Shown: positions 1 through 7,345 of the stretch, one piece after another | Numbering within the stretch: position 1 is the stretch's first letter | Layout of the letters: the number at the start of each line of letters is the position of its first letter | From: an uncultured Peptococcaceae bacterium | Lineage (GTDB): Bacteria; Bacillota; Peptococcia; Peptococcales; Peptococcaceae | Direction: 5' to 3' | Assembly: GCA_910585405.1 (NCBI GenBank) | Contig: CAJUDO010000013.1 | Coordinates: forward strand, 1-64,000 | DNA: 64,000 nucleotides | The notes under the pieces: model-generated | What the model was told of the DNA's origin: nothing | Databases searched by the model: none | The model's input: the letters and a program-made list of their open reading frames with translations, nothing else | Translations under genes and position numbers: made by a program

Positions 1-70
1 TCAAAAAATGCAATTAAACTTCTAAAAATGCAATTAGTGAGTTTTTTTAATTTTTATAAAATTGCAGATA

Positions 71-257
71 TTCGCTACTCTCCTTGCGTTATTCACTGTT
101 TTATTGTGAGAATCCGCTACTCACTCCCAAAACGGGCTGTTCTGTTGGAGAATTTGCAAGTTGAGCGATTTCGCTACTTTAGTTGTGTGATTTGCTATTT
201 TGTTGCGAGTTTACGCTACTTTGCCTAAGAGCGAGCTGTTCTGTTGGGGAATCTGCT
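71..257. repeat. Two-copy imperfect tandem repeat, 99-bp period
   Basis: Two copies of about 88 bp start at 71 and 170. Both open with TTCGCTACT, carry a second CGCTACT element in the middle, and close with GCTGTTCTGTTGG followed by GAAT and TGC. Corresponding blocks are offset by exactly 99 bp (71/170 and 136/235). Differences are scattered substitutions, so this is an old duplication. No ORF with a ribosome binding site uses it. Confidence 0.75.
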
Positions 258-320
258 GCTTAATCCGAAAAAGTGGTATTTCGGGATTTTTATTTTTTAT
301 GGGCATGGGGTTTCGTCGTC

Positions 321-392
321 CTCATCACCACCAGCACCACAAACACACAGGCGCTATAACTGAGGAGCTAAGCAGTTATGTGGTGGTGGTGA
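321..392. repeat. Dyad of CACC/GGTG tracts around a hairpin
   Basis: A CACC-rich arm at about 321-341 faces a GGTG-rich arm at 379-392. Between them lies a perfect small stem, ATAACTG at 356-362 with CAGTTAT at 373-379. A further CACCACCAC tract follows near 404. Together this could fold as an extended cruciform. No gene is associated with it. Confidence 0.45.
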
Positions 393-504
393 GAAGAAGA
401 AGAACACCACCACAATATATATATTTATATTATTATATTTTTTATGATTTACTTCTAGGTCAGTATATATATATATTACATATAGAGCAGCTTTTGATTG
501 GAGA

Positions 505-614
505 AACCTATGGTTTTTATTTGGGAAACCGTTGGTTCTTTGCTGCATAACCTATGGTTTCCAGCTGCGTAACCGTTGGTTTTTCGTTGCATAACCTATG
601 GTTTTCAGTTGCGT
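505..614. repeat. Five direct 22-bp repeats, each with an AACC-N3-GGTT palindrome
   Basis: AACC-N3-GGTT occurs at 505, 527, 549, 571 and 593, exactly 22 bp apart. The three central bases alternate TAT, GTT, TAT, GTT, TAT. The flanks are similar between units (TGCAT or TGCGT before the next AACC). Spacing of about two helical turns puts every palindrome on the same DNA face, as in iteron or operator arrays. The period is not a multiple of three, which argues against a coding repeat. Confidence 0.85.
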
Positions 615-771
615 TATTTTTGCAAATTGAGGAAACTCGAAGGATTTTTTCTGCAATGCAAACAAGAAGTGCGATTGCATCAAGCTTCGTTGAGGTAACT
701 TCTTTAGAAATCAAAAGTATATCTGACACTGTAGAAATGCGTATCTCCATCGTTTCAGAATCACACAACAT
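517..771 (-). other. Doubtful minus-strand ORF running into the 22-bp array
   Basis: An 84-codon ORF has a moderately protein-like N-terminal half, but its C-terminal half is simply the translated 22-bp repeats. The ATG at 771 lacks a ribosome binding site. A good GAGGAGG lies farther upstream near 850, but the reading frame that follows it is closed by stops. This may be a decayed gene fragment or chance. No family recognised. Confidence 0.15.
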
Positions 772-884
772 CTTTTTCGAATAAAATGGATCTCACTGCA
801 GCAATTTCAGCAGCAGAATCCGACAATAAAATCAATTCGTTTCACAACCTCCTCGTTTTTTCTCTAAAAAATTAAAAAAAAGTG

Positions 885-913
885 TTGACAATCCTTCTCA
901 GATAAGATAAAAT
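885..913 (+). promoter_or_regulatory. Promoter of the tRNA operon
   Basis: TTGACA at 885-890 and TAAAAT at 908-913 are separated by 17 bp. This is a near-consensus sigma-A promoter about 35 bp upstream of the first tRNA. Confidence 0.8.
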
Positions 914-949
914 AAACAACGTCGCTGATGAGTGGCGCTTGAATGATGT

Positions 950-1023
950 GGCATGTTGGAGAAGGGGCTTAACTCACCAGCCTTTCACGCTGGCATTCAC
1001 GGGTTCGAATCCCGTACATGTCA
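950..1023 (+). tRNA. tRNA-Glu (TTC)
   Basis: A complete cloverleaf is visible. The acceptor stem is GGCATGT (950-956) with ACATGTC (1016-1022), containing one G-T pair. The anticodon stem is CCAGC/GCTGG with loop CTTTCAC, giving anticodon TTC at 984-986. The T arm is ACGGG-TTCGAAT-CCCGT. The discriminator is A1023 and CCA is not encoded. It is the first gene of a three-tRNA operon. Confidence 0.95.
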
Positions 1024-1033
1024 TTCATATTTT

Positions 1034-1106
1034 GGGAGTTTAGCTCAGCTGGGAGAGCGTCTGCCTTACAAGCAGAATGTCGGCGGTTCGATCCCGTCAA
1101 CTCCCA
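1034..1106 (+). tRNA. tRNA-Val (TAC)
   Basis: Acceptor stem GGGAGTT (1034-1040) pairs with AACTCCC (1099-1105). Anticodon stem TCTGC/GCAGA encloses loop CTTACAA, anticodon TAC. The discriminator is A and no CCA is encoded. It lies ten bases after tRNA-Glu. Confidence 0.95.
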
Positions 1107-1127
1107 TTTTTTTATTATCTTGATTAT

Positions 1128-1200
1128 GCCGGTGTAGCTCAATTGGCAGAGCAGCTGATTTGTAATCAGCAGGTCGCGGGTTCGAGTCCCATCACCGGCT
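1128..1200 (+). tRNA. tRNA-Thr (TGT)
   Basis: Acceptor stem GCCGGTG (1128-1134) pairs with CACCGGC (1193-1199). Anticodon stem GCTGA/TCAGC encloses loop TTTGTAA, anticodon TGT. The discriminator is T1200 and CCA is not encoded. It is the last gene of the tRNA operon. Confidence 0.95.
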
Positions 1201-1216
1201 TATGAAAAAGATGGCG

Positions 1217-1249
1217 TACCCCTGGGTAACGAAATGTTACCCAGGGGTA
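1217..1249 (+). terminator. Terminator of the tRNA operon
   Basis: A perfect 14-bp stem (TACCCCTGGGTAAC with its complement) encloses loop GAAAT. A T-rich stretch follows. It ends the tRNA transcript. Confidence 0.85.
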
Positions 1250-1280
1250 TTTGCTTTTCTCCCCCAAATAACACCGCGCA

Positions 1281-1316
1281 AAAAACCGTTACTTCGCCAT
1301 GGAAATAACGGTTTTT
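1281..1316 (-). terminator. Terminator of the glutamate-cysteine ligase gene
   Basis: AAAAACCGTTA at 1281-1291 pairs with TAACGGTTTTT at 1306-1316. It lies 45 bp beyond the minus-strand stop at 1360 and is A/T-flanked on both sides, so it may work in both directions. Confidence 0.75.
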
Positions 1317-1359
1317 CTGTTTGCGTTTTTTCTATTTATTGTAGCATTCTTGCGAATCC

Positions 1360-2604
1360 TTATTTGCCCTGCATTTTACTCAGCTGACGTTTTGTCACAT
1401 CTTTGGGAACGATATTTTTGAAAATGATGGCATCCAACGGCTGCGTATAATGCTGTTCTTCTTCTGGAAGCTGCGGCGTAGCCATAAAGTACAAATCCTT
1501 TGCCACTTCCCGCACGGTGCCTTCATTAAATTTGGCTTCCATGCCCTCTGCGATGATATTCTGACGCAGGTTATCCTGCAATTCTTTGCTCAGATTGATG
1601 ACAAATTCATACAATGCGTTCAGATTATCAATATTGTAGATCAAGCCTTTGATTAAAGCGACATAAGCCATGTTCAGTGGATAAGGCAGCGCATCCACAA
1701 AATGCAGCTCCATGCCTTTGTCTGTCAGCTTGATTTCCGGCATCATCATATCCAGTACGCCTACCACCTGGTCTGCGGTCATGTCCGTGTTGTCATAAAG
1801 TTCTTCGTTTGTCTTATCGGTGGCTGTGATTTTCTGATTTTCCTCCACTGCAACGGCAGGTGCGTTGGCGGCAAAGTTGGCATACTGGGCGTATTTGAAG
1901 CTGTGACCGCTGATCACATTTTCCACTTTGGCCAATGGGGTCTGCATCGCTTCATCCAAAGCAATACCCGCTGTGAATTTGTCATAGGCTTCCCCGTCCA
2001 GCACCGGCACATTGTCCAGCAGTGCGGCAAATACAGGTGCCAGCATATACAGCACACGGTATTTCTTTTCCAAATCGTCGCTGTGGGCATAGTCCAGGAC
2101 AACCACTGTTTTTGCGGCGCCTTTCAGTGTCTGCAAGGCAGCAGCGTCGTTCTTCAGCCCATCTGTCAGCAGCTGCGCCTTCACCATCGGCACTGTTTCC
2201 AATTCTTCCGCTTTGCTCACCGGCTGATATCCGATGGAAAGCAGCAGCTGATTTCTGGCTTCCAACTCACTGCCCAGGCTCTGCAAAAATTCCAGATAGG
2301 TCTTGTCGATGGTTTTCAGGCTGGCAGTTTTGGCGATGTGCAGGTTCACCTGTCCCCCTGCGCCCAACAGCACTGTCGCATTTTCTTTTTGCGCGCCGAT
2401 CAGCGCTTCTTCTTCATACAGGCCTTCCCAGCCATTGCGGGTGAGATACTCCAACAGGCTCTCAATCCCCTGCTCTCCGTCAAAGGGTACTGCCTGCAAA
2501 TCTTCTCTGCTCACCAGAAAATGACCAAAGGACACGCCGACCTTAAATTCTTCATGAATCACTTCATTTTTTTTCAGACATTCTACAATCTGTTCTTTTA
2601 ACAT
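1360..2604 (-). CDS. gshA: Glutamate-cysteine ligase (GCS2-like)
   Basis: A 414-aa protein resembling the glutamate-cysteine ligase (GCS2/EgtA-like) family, which joins glutamate and cysteine in the first step of glutathione or gamma-glutamylcysteine synthesis. The clearest family signature is the block GYQPVSKAEELETVP (about residues 125-140), followed by a long alpha/beta body. The ATG at 2604 is preferred because GGAG lies 8 bp upstream; the TTG two codons earlier is too close to that site. A TATACT -10 at 2642-2647 suggests its own promoter, so it is transcribed separately from zapA. No glutathione synthetase gene lies in the window and the protein has no ATP-grasp extension, so the product may be gamma-glutamylcysteine. 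The family call rests on motif recognition only. Confidence 0.7.
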   Translation of the reverse strand: MLKEQIVECLKKNEVIHEEFKVGVSFGHFLVSREDLQAVPFDGEQGIESLLEYLTRNGWEGLYEEEALIGAQKENATVLLGAGGQVNLHIAKTASLKTIDKTYLEFLQSLGSELEARNQLLLSIGYQPVSKAEELETVPMVKAQLLTDGLKNDAAALQTLKGAAKTVVVLDYAHSDDLEKKYRVLYMLAPVFAALLDNVPVLDGEAYDKFTAGIALDEAMQTPLAKVENVISGHSFKYAQYANFAANAPAVAVEENQKITATDKTNEELYDNTDMTADQVVGVLDMMMPEIKLTDKGMELHFVDALPYPLNMAYVALIKGLIYNIDNLNALYEFVINLSKELQDNLRQNIIAEGMEAKFNEGTVREVAKDLYFMATPQLPEEEQHYTQPLDAIIFKNIVPKDVTKRQLSKMQGK

Positions 2605-2641
2605 CTGCAACGCTCCATTCCTAAATTAATAATATAGGGCT

Positions 2642-2647
2642 AGTATA
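2642..2647 (-). promoter_or_regulatory. Extended -10 element before gshA
   Basis: On the minus strand TGG-TATACT forms an extended -10 about 38 bp before the gshA start. No good -35 is seen. Confidence 0.5.
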
Positions 2648-2738
2648 CCACGAATTTTCCCTAAACTCTATAGCCAGCTATATGAAAATGTATGGCATAA
2701 TTTTTTCTTTCCCATTCTTTTTGCACACAGCCGCCTTG

Positions 2739-2993
2739 CTATTTTTCATCGTCCAGAATCGTCACCAGTTCCTGGTATTCTTTTTGCAGTTTGAAATATT
2801 CTTCTGCAATATTCATCGCAGCCAGCACTGCCACATCCCGATAATCCAAGTGACTTTGTCCGCCGCCTACCTGCCGCATCATCTCATCCACCCGCCGGGC
2901 AATCTTCTCCACGTTGGCTTTGTCCTCCGGCGCCACCCGCAGCGTATAAAGCTGCCCGTAGATTTCCACATTCATTTTTTGCCGTTCACTCAT
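2739..2993 (-). CDS. zapA: Cell division protein ZapA
   Basis: An 84-aa ZapA-family protein, which binds FtsZ and bundles the Z-ring. It opens with MSERQKMNVEIYGQLYTLR, the short beta hairpin typical of the family. The motif KIARRVDEMMRQV follows, then a long helix ending FKLQKEYQELVTILDDEK that would form the dimer coiled coil. The ATG at 2993 overlaps the last eight bases of dapF (ATGAGTGA), so the two are translationally coupled. The longer in-frame upstream extension lies inside dapF and lacks a ribosome binding site. In other Bacillota zapA usually sits beside pheT or mutS2; the pairing with dapF here is less common. Confidence 0.85.
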   Translation of the reverse strand: MSERQKMNVEIYGQLYTLRVAPEDKANVEKIARRVDEMMRQVGGGQSHLDYRDVAVLAAMNIAEEYFKLQKEYQELVTILDDEK

Positions 2994-3849
2994 GCAGCAT
3001 GGCCTCCAGCACAAAATTTCCCTCAAAGACAACCTCCGCCGGTCCTGTCATAAAGAGATGATTGCTGTCGCTGTCCCAGCGCACCCGCAAGTCACCGCCG
3101 TCCAGATGCACCGTGATTGCACGGTTGGTTTTTTCATTGAGCACACAGGCCACCGTTGTGGCGCAGGCCCCAGTGCCGCAGGCTAAGGTAACCGCCGCGC
3201 CTCTCTCCCACACACGCATAATGACTTCGCTTTCATTGACAATCTGCACAAACTCCACATTGGTTTTGCGGGGAAAATATGCGCTCTTTTCTATGCGCGG
3301 TCCCCAGAATGCGACAGGAAAATTCTCGCCGTCTTCCACGAAAATGACGCAATGGGGATTGCCCATACTCACCGCCGTCACGGCAAAGGTTTGTTCTTCG
3401 ATTTGTATGGACTCATTGATGGCGCTGCCTTCTCCCACCATGGGGATTTCCGATTTTTCCAGAATGGGCTCTCCCATATCCACTTCAACGGCCACCACTC
3501 TGCCCGCTTCGTCTAAAATCATCCGCGGCACCAGAATCCCCGCTAAGGTCTCGATGGTCATGGTTTCTTTCCGTACGATGCCTTTTTCATACACATAGCG
3601 CGCAAAACAGCGGATTCCGTTGCCGCACATTTCTGCTTCACTGCCGTCGCTGTTGATGATGCGCATGCGAATATCTGCCCGTGCCGACGGCAGCACCAGC
3701 ATCATGCCGTCCGCGCCTATGCCAAAATGCCGGTCGCACAGCTTCACAGCCAATTCCCGATACAATTTTGACGGAATATACTCCTCCTCATCGAACCCAT
3801 TCAGGATGATAAAATCGTTGCCCAGCCCGTGAACCTTTGTAAACTTCAT
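2986..3849 (-). CDS. dapF: Diaminopimelate epimerase
   Basis: A 287-aa cytosolic enzyme converting LL- to meso-diaminopimelate, the last step before lysine and the peptidoglycan precursor. Both catalytic cysteines are present: one in SEAEMCGNGIRCFARYVYE (about residue 74), the other in TLACGTGACATTVA (about 224). Substrate contacts such as GLGNDFI near the N-terminus and NPHC in the middle are intact. Length is normal for the family. The stop overlaps the start of zapA. No lysA or dapL lies nearby. A short upstream region (3850-3930) probably holds the promoter, but no clear consensus was found. Confidence 0.97.
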   Translation of the reverse strand: MKFTKVHGLGNDFIILNGFDEEEYIPSKLYRELAVKLCDRHFGIGADGMMLVLPSARADIRMRIINSDGSEAEMCGNGIRCFARYVYEKGIVRKETMTIETLAGILVPRMILDEAGRVVAVEVDMGEPILEKSEIPMVGEGSAINESIQIEEQTFAVTAVSMGNPHCVIFVEDGENFPVAFWGPRIEKSAYFPRKTNVEFVQIVNESEVIMRVWERGAAVTLACGTGACATTVACVLNEKTNRAITVHLDGGDLRVRWDSDSNHLFMTGPAEVVFEGNFVLEAMLHE

Positions 3850-4006
3850 AAATATGTCCTCCCATTAACGTTTATCTCCATGATCTTGCAGTAAACATTG
3901 CAAAAAGTTTCCTATTCCAGCACAAGTACTTGTTAAGTATATCACAAAAATCTAATCTGCAACAGAACTTTATAAAAAAATCCTGTAGTCGTGCAGCAAT
4001 TTGTGA

Positions 4007-4130
4007 TACAATAACAGGCATACCCAATGTGTTACCCAGAACCCTTCGGGCGCAGTGCCCTGAGAAGACTTTGCCGCATCTTTCCGCGGATTTTTTCAGC
4101 GAACGCCCTGTTTCCCAAGGTTCTTTTTTA
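4007..4130 (+). ncRNA. Candidate structured RNA or leader before topB
   Basis: TACAAT at 4007-4012 could be a -10 box, giving a start near 4019. The RNA would fold as a rod of nested helices. AGAACC(C)TT at 4038-4046 pairs with AAGGTTCT at 4117-4124. GGGCG at 4048-4052 pairs with CGCCC at 4104-4108. CTGAGAAG at 4060-4067 pairs with TTTTTCAG at 4092-4099. CCGC at 4074-4077 pairs with GCGG at 4086-4089. The outer helix runs straight into a six-base U run (4124-4129), as at an intrinsic terminator. It may be a free small RNA or an attenuating leader for topB-queH. It does not match the SRP, 6S, T-box, preQ1 or other common riboswitch cores I know. Confidence 0.45.
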
Positions 4131-4157
4131 TCTTACCCTTAGAGAAGGATTGTCATC

Positions 4158-6362
4158 ATGAAACTTGTCATTGCAGAAAAACCCAGCGTAGCCCGTGATA
4201 TCGCCTCTGTTTTGGGGGCAAAGCAAAAGCGCAGCGGCTTTCTGGAAGGAAACGGCTATCAGGTCACCTGGTGTATCGGTCATCTGGTGCAATTGGCCAA
4301 TCCGGAGGCCTATGAGGAAAGGCTTCACCGCTGGAGCTTAGAGACACTGCCTATTATTCCGGAAACCTTCCGTTATGAAATTATCCCGGCTACCCAAAGT
4401 CAATTTGCCGTCGTGCAGCAGCTGATCAGCCGCAGTGAGGAAATCATCTGCGCCACCGACGCCGGGCGGGAAGGACAACTGATCTTCGAATACGTTCTGC
4501 GCCTTTCCCATCCGCCTGCGCACTGCGTCATCCGCCGTCTATGGATTAGCTCCATGACCGATGAAGCCATCCGCGACGGCTTTGCCGCATTGAAAGATAA
4601 CGCCCAATATCAGCGCCTCTATCAAAGTGCCCTTTGCCGCAGCGAAGCGGACTGGCTGGTGGGCATTAATTTCACCCGTCTTTTTACGCTGCGTTACGGC
4701 ACCAAGCTCACTGTAGGCCGCGTGCAGACGCCTACGCTGGCGCTCATTGTGGAACGGCAGCAGGCTATTGAGCAGTTTGAGGCTGCGCCCTACTTTCAGC
4801 TAGAGGGCCAGTTCGGCGATATCAAAGCGCTGTGGCATCGGGGAAATCAAAACCGTTTGGAGCAGAAAGAACAGGCCGCAGCCCTTGCCCGGCAGCTGAC
4901 AGGACAGGACGGCACGGTCACCAGAGTGGATACCAGCAAAAAAACAGAGGATCGTCCGCTGCTGTTTGATTTGACAGAGCTGCAGCGGGAAAGCAACCGC
5001 CGCTTCGGCTACACTGCCCAGGAAACACTGAACATCGCGCAAAGTCTCTATGAGAAGCACAAGCTCATCACCTATCCCCGTACCGACAGCCGTTATCTCA
5101 CAGAAGACATGAAGCCGTTGATTCCGCAGCTTTTGCAGAAAATCGCCGCGGTATTTCCCGAAAGCGTGCCCTTTATTCGCCAAATCGCCGGCAAAAAGCT
5201 GCCCTTGGATAAACGAATCGTCAATGACAGCAAGGTCAGCGACCATCACGCGATCATTGTAACCAACCGCATTCAGCAATATCAGCCGGCACGGCTGACA
5301 GGACGGGAAAACAATGTTCTGAAGCTGATTATGGTGCGTATGATTGTCTCTCTTTCCGATAAAAAAACTTATAACGAAACCAAACTGGAAATCACACTGG
5401 ACAACCAAAAGGATGTCTTCAAAACTACAGGGCGCATCATCACCGCGGAGGGCTGGACATTGGCGGAGCGCACACTGCTGGGGCAAGCAATGCATACCCA
5501 GGAGGAACAGAAAAACGACAATCAGGACGAGGAACAGCAAATCCTCACCGGCATTGCACTGCACCAACGGGTGCATTTAGATCAGGTCAATATGTTGGAA
5601 AAGAAAACCACACCGCCCAAGCCTTACACAGAAGCAACACTGCTCACTGCCATGGAGAAGGCCAGCAGAGAGATTGACGACCAGTCTCTTAAGGAAAGTA
5701 TGAAAGGCAAAGGGCTGGGCACACCGGCCACCCGCGCCGGCATCATTGAAAAATTAATCACAGTGGGCTATGTAGAGCGGCGCAAAAAAAATCTCTATCC
5801 CACCAAGCAGGGCGCTATGTTTATTCAGCTGGTGCCCCGCTCTATCCGCCAGGTAGAAATGACTGCCCAGTGGGAATTGGAGCTGCAGGAAATCTGCGAC
5901 GGCAAAGGCAACCCGCAGCAATTCATGGAGGAAATCCGTCAGTATGTACGGCAAACCGTAGAGGAAAACCGCTCCGCAGAAGGGCTTCAGGCTGTCAGCC
6001 GCAAAGGCGCCCTCTGCCGCGTGGTGGGCAAGTGTCCCAAATGCGGCTGTCCTGTCATTGAAAGTGAAAAGTCCTTTTACTGCGACGGATTCCGCCAGCC
6101 CCACAAGTGCAATTTCAGTCTCTGGAAAAACAATAAATATCTCGCGGCCCGGGGCGTAACGCTCACTGCCGATTTGGCTGCGGAATTGCTTGCCACCGGA
6201 AAAATGCAGATTGACAATCTTGTTTCCAAAGCAGGCAAACATTACAACGCCATTTTCTATATGGAACCGGGCGCACAATATGTAACCTTCCGCATGGAAT
6301 TTGCGCCCAAAAGCACTGCAGCCCAAAAGCAATCTACACCATCCCAACCCAGAGAGGATTGA
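4158..6362 (+). CDS. topB: DNA topoisomerase III (type IA)
   Basis: A 734-aa type IA topoisomerase that relaxes negative supercoils and decatenates DNA through a 5'-phosphotyrosine intermediate. The Toprim domain starts at MKLVIAEKPSVARDIA and contains the metal-binding ATDAGREGQLIFEYV (about residues 96-110). The active-site tyrosine lies in KLITYPRTDSRYL (Tyr about 306). Other family blocks are RSEADWLVGINFTRLFT and VGRVQTPTLALIVERQ. A C-terminal zinc-type motif CPKCGCPV (about residue 625) and a partly degenerate repeat follow. Length matches TopB rather than TopA. The ATG has AGAGAAGGA upstream. The structured region at 4019-4130 lies immediately before it. The next gene, queH, begins within 10 bp of the stop. 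Confidence 0.95.
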   Translation: MKLVIAEKPSVARDIASVLGAKQKRSGFLEGNGYQVTWCIGHLVQLANPEAYEERLHRWSLETLPIIPETFRYEIIPATQSQFAVVQQLISRSEEIICATDAGREGQLIFEYVLRLSHPPAHCVIRRLWISSMTDEAIRDGFAALKDNAQYQRLYQSALCRSEADWLVGINFTRLFTLRYGTKLTVGRVQTPTLALIVERQQAIEQFEAAPYFQLEGQFGDIKALWHRGNQNRLEQKEQAAALARQLTGQDGTVTRVDTSKKTEDRPLLFDLTELQRESNRRFGYTAQETLNIAQSLYEKHKLITYPRTDSRYLTEDMKPLIPQLLQKIAAVFPESVPFIRQIAGKKLPLDKRIVNDSKVSDHHAIIVTNRIQQYQPARLTGRENNVLKLIMVRMIVSLSDKKTYNETKLEITLDNQKDVFKTTGRIITAEGWTLAERTLLGQAMHTQEEQKNDNQDEEQQILTGIALHQRVHLDQVNMLEKKTTPPKPYTEATLLTAMEKASREIDDQSLKESMKGKGLGTPATRAGIIEKLITVGYVERRKKNLYPTKQGAMFIQLVPRSIRQVEMTAQWELELQEICDGKGNPQQFMEEIRQYVRQTVEENRSAEGLQAVSRKGALCRVVGKCPKCGCPVIESEKSFYCDGFRQPHKCNFSLWKNNKYLAARGVTLTADLAAELLATGKMQIDNLVSKAGKHYNAIFYMEPGAQYVTFRMEFAPKSTAAQKQSTPSQPRED

Positions 6363-6367
6363 TCATC

Positions 6368-6943
6368 ATGAATACATTACTGCACACCTGCTGCGCGCCC
6401 TGCTCCATCTATTGTGTGGACAGCCTGCGCAGAGAAGGCATTGAGCCTGTTTCCTACTGGTTCAACCCCAATATTCATCCCTACACAGAATACCGCAGCC
6501 GCAAGACGACGTTGGAAGCCTATGCCCAGTCTATCCATCTGCCTCTGGTCATCGACAATACTTACGGCCTGCGCAGCTTTGTCAAAGCTGTCATTGACGA
6601 TCTGGAGCACCGCTGCCTTTATTGCTATCAGGTGCGCCTGGAGCAAACCGCCCGCTATGCGGCGGAGCATCACTTTGATTCCTTCAGCACGACGCTTTTG
6701 GTCAGCCCTTACCAAAAACACGAAGCGCTCATCGCCGCCGGAGAAGCCGCTGCCCAAAAATACGGCGTCCCTTTCCTCTATCGCGATTTCCGCGTAGGCT
6801 TTCGGGAGGGACAGGACAAAGCACGGGAATTGGAACTTTATATGCAAAAATATTGCGGCTGCATCTTCAGTGAAGAAGAACGCTACCGCAGCAAGCAGCT
6901 GCGCAGGGAGAAAGAATTGCGGGAAAAAGGCCTGGCACAGTAA
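6368..6943 (+). CDS. queH: Epoxyqueuosine reductase QueH
   Basis: A 191-aa QueH (formerly DUF208) protein that reduces epoxyqueuosine to queuosine at the wobble position of tRNA. It holds the expected cysteine sets: HTCCAPC at residues 6-12, RCLYCYQVRLEQTA (about 82-95) and YCGCIFSEEERY near the C-terminus. These ligate an iron-sulfur cluster and a second metal site in the family. The ATG at 6368 is chosen over the in-frame TTG at 6359, because AGAGAGG is properly spaced to the ATG. It lies directly after topB, probably in one transcript ended by the hairpin at 7020. QueH is the cobalamin-independent alternative to QueG. Confidence 0.93.
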   Translation: MNTLLHTCCAPCSIYCVDSLRREGIEPVSYWFNPNIHPYTEYRSRKTTLEAYAQSIHLPLVIDNTYGLRSFVKAVIDDLEHRCLYCYQVRLEQTARYAAEHHFDSFSTTLLVSPYQKHEALIAAGEAAAQKYGVPFLYRDFRVGFREGQDKARELELYMQKYCGCIFSEEERYRSKQLRREKELREKGLAQ

Positions 6944-7019
6944 AAGACACTCGATTCTGCTGTCCCTATTGCAAGCTTCTTTATAAAGAACAGCAAAAAT
7001 ATACCCAGAATATCTTGTA

Positions 7020-7045
7020 TGCGTCCACTCGGACGCATTTTTTTT
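7020..7045 (+). terminator. Terminator of topB-queH
   Basis: TGCGTCC pairs with GGACGCA around an ACTC loop, followed by eight T residues (7038-7045). A textbook intrinsic terminator, 77 bp after queH. Confidence 0.92.
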
Positions 7046-7210
7046 GCTTCAATGCATACACTACCTAAAACGCCATTATTTCTCTGCATATTACAATTAT
7101 TTTTAGCTGCGTATCTCCATTCTGTGAAGCGTCACGCATACTCTGCGATAGGTTGTATAAAAACTGTTCATTTTATCTTAACAAAAAGTACTATAAAAAC
7201 ACTGTATTTT

Positions 7211-7280
7211 GTATTATAATACACACAAAAGCTAATGGTTTTCTTATCTGTATCACATAATTGCTTCTTTATGAGATACA
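7211..7280 (+). promoter_or_regulatory. Promoter-like palindrome and leader hairpin before the symporter
   Basis: GTATTATAATAC at 7211-7222 is a perfect palindrome that contains a consensus TATAAT -10 (7215-7220). A stem of TGTATCACATAA (7249-7260) with TTATGAGATACA (7269-7280) follows in the leader. No good -35 is present. The rest of 6944-7345 holds only the queH terminator and AT-rich DNA. Confidence 0.45.
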
Positions 7281-7345
7281 AACTTACAATCTGCCCATAT
7301 ATGCCGCAGATATCTGATTTTCTAACATTTACAGGAGGATATTTT

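Noticed and set aside
505..614. 22-bp array as a CRISPR
   Set aside because: The repeats are contiguous with no unique spacers of 30 bp or more, and no cas genes are present.
1..950. Integrated mobile element beside the tRNA cluster
   Set aside because: No integrase, transposase or duplicated tRNA 3' end was found, so this cannot be supported.
1702..2601. 299-codon plus-strand ORF
   Set aside because: Lies entirely antisense to the glutamate-cysteine ligase gene, rich in His, Cys and Gln as expected for a shadow frame.
7211..7345. Glycine riboswitch before the alanine/glycine symporter
   Set aside because: The conserved paired aptamer cores are absent; only a simple hairpin is present.
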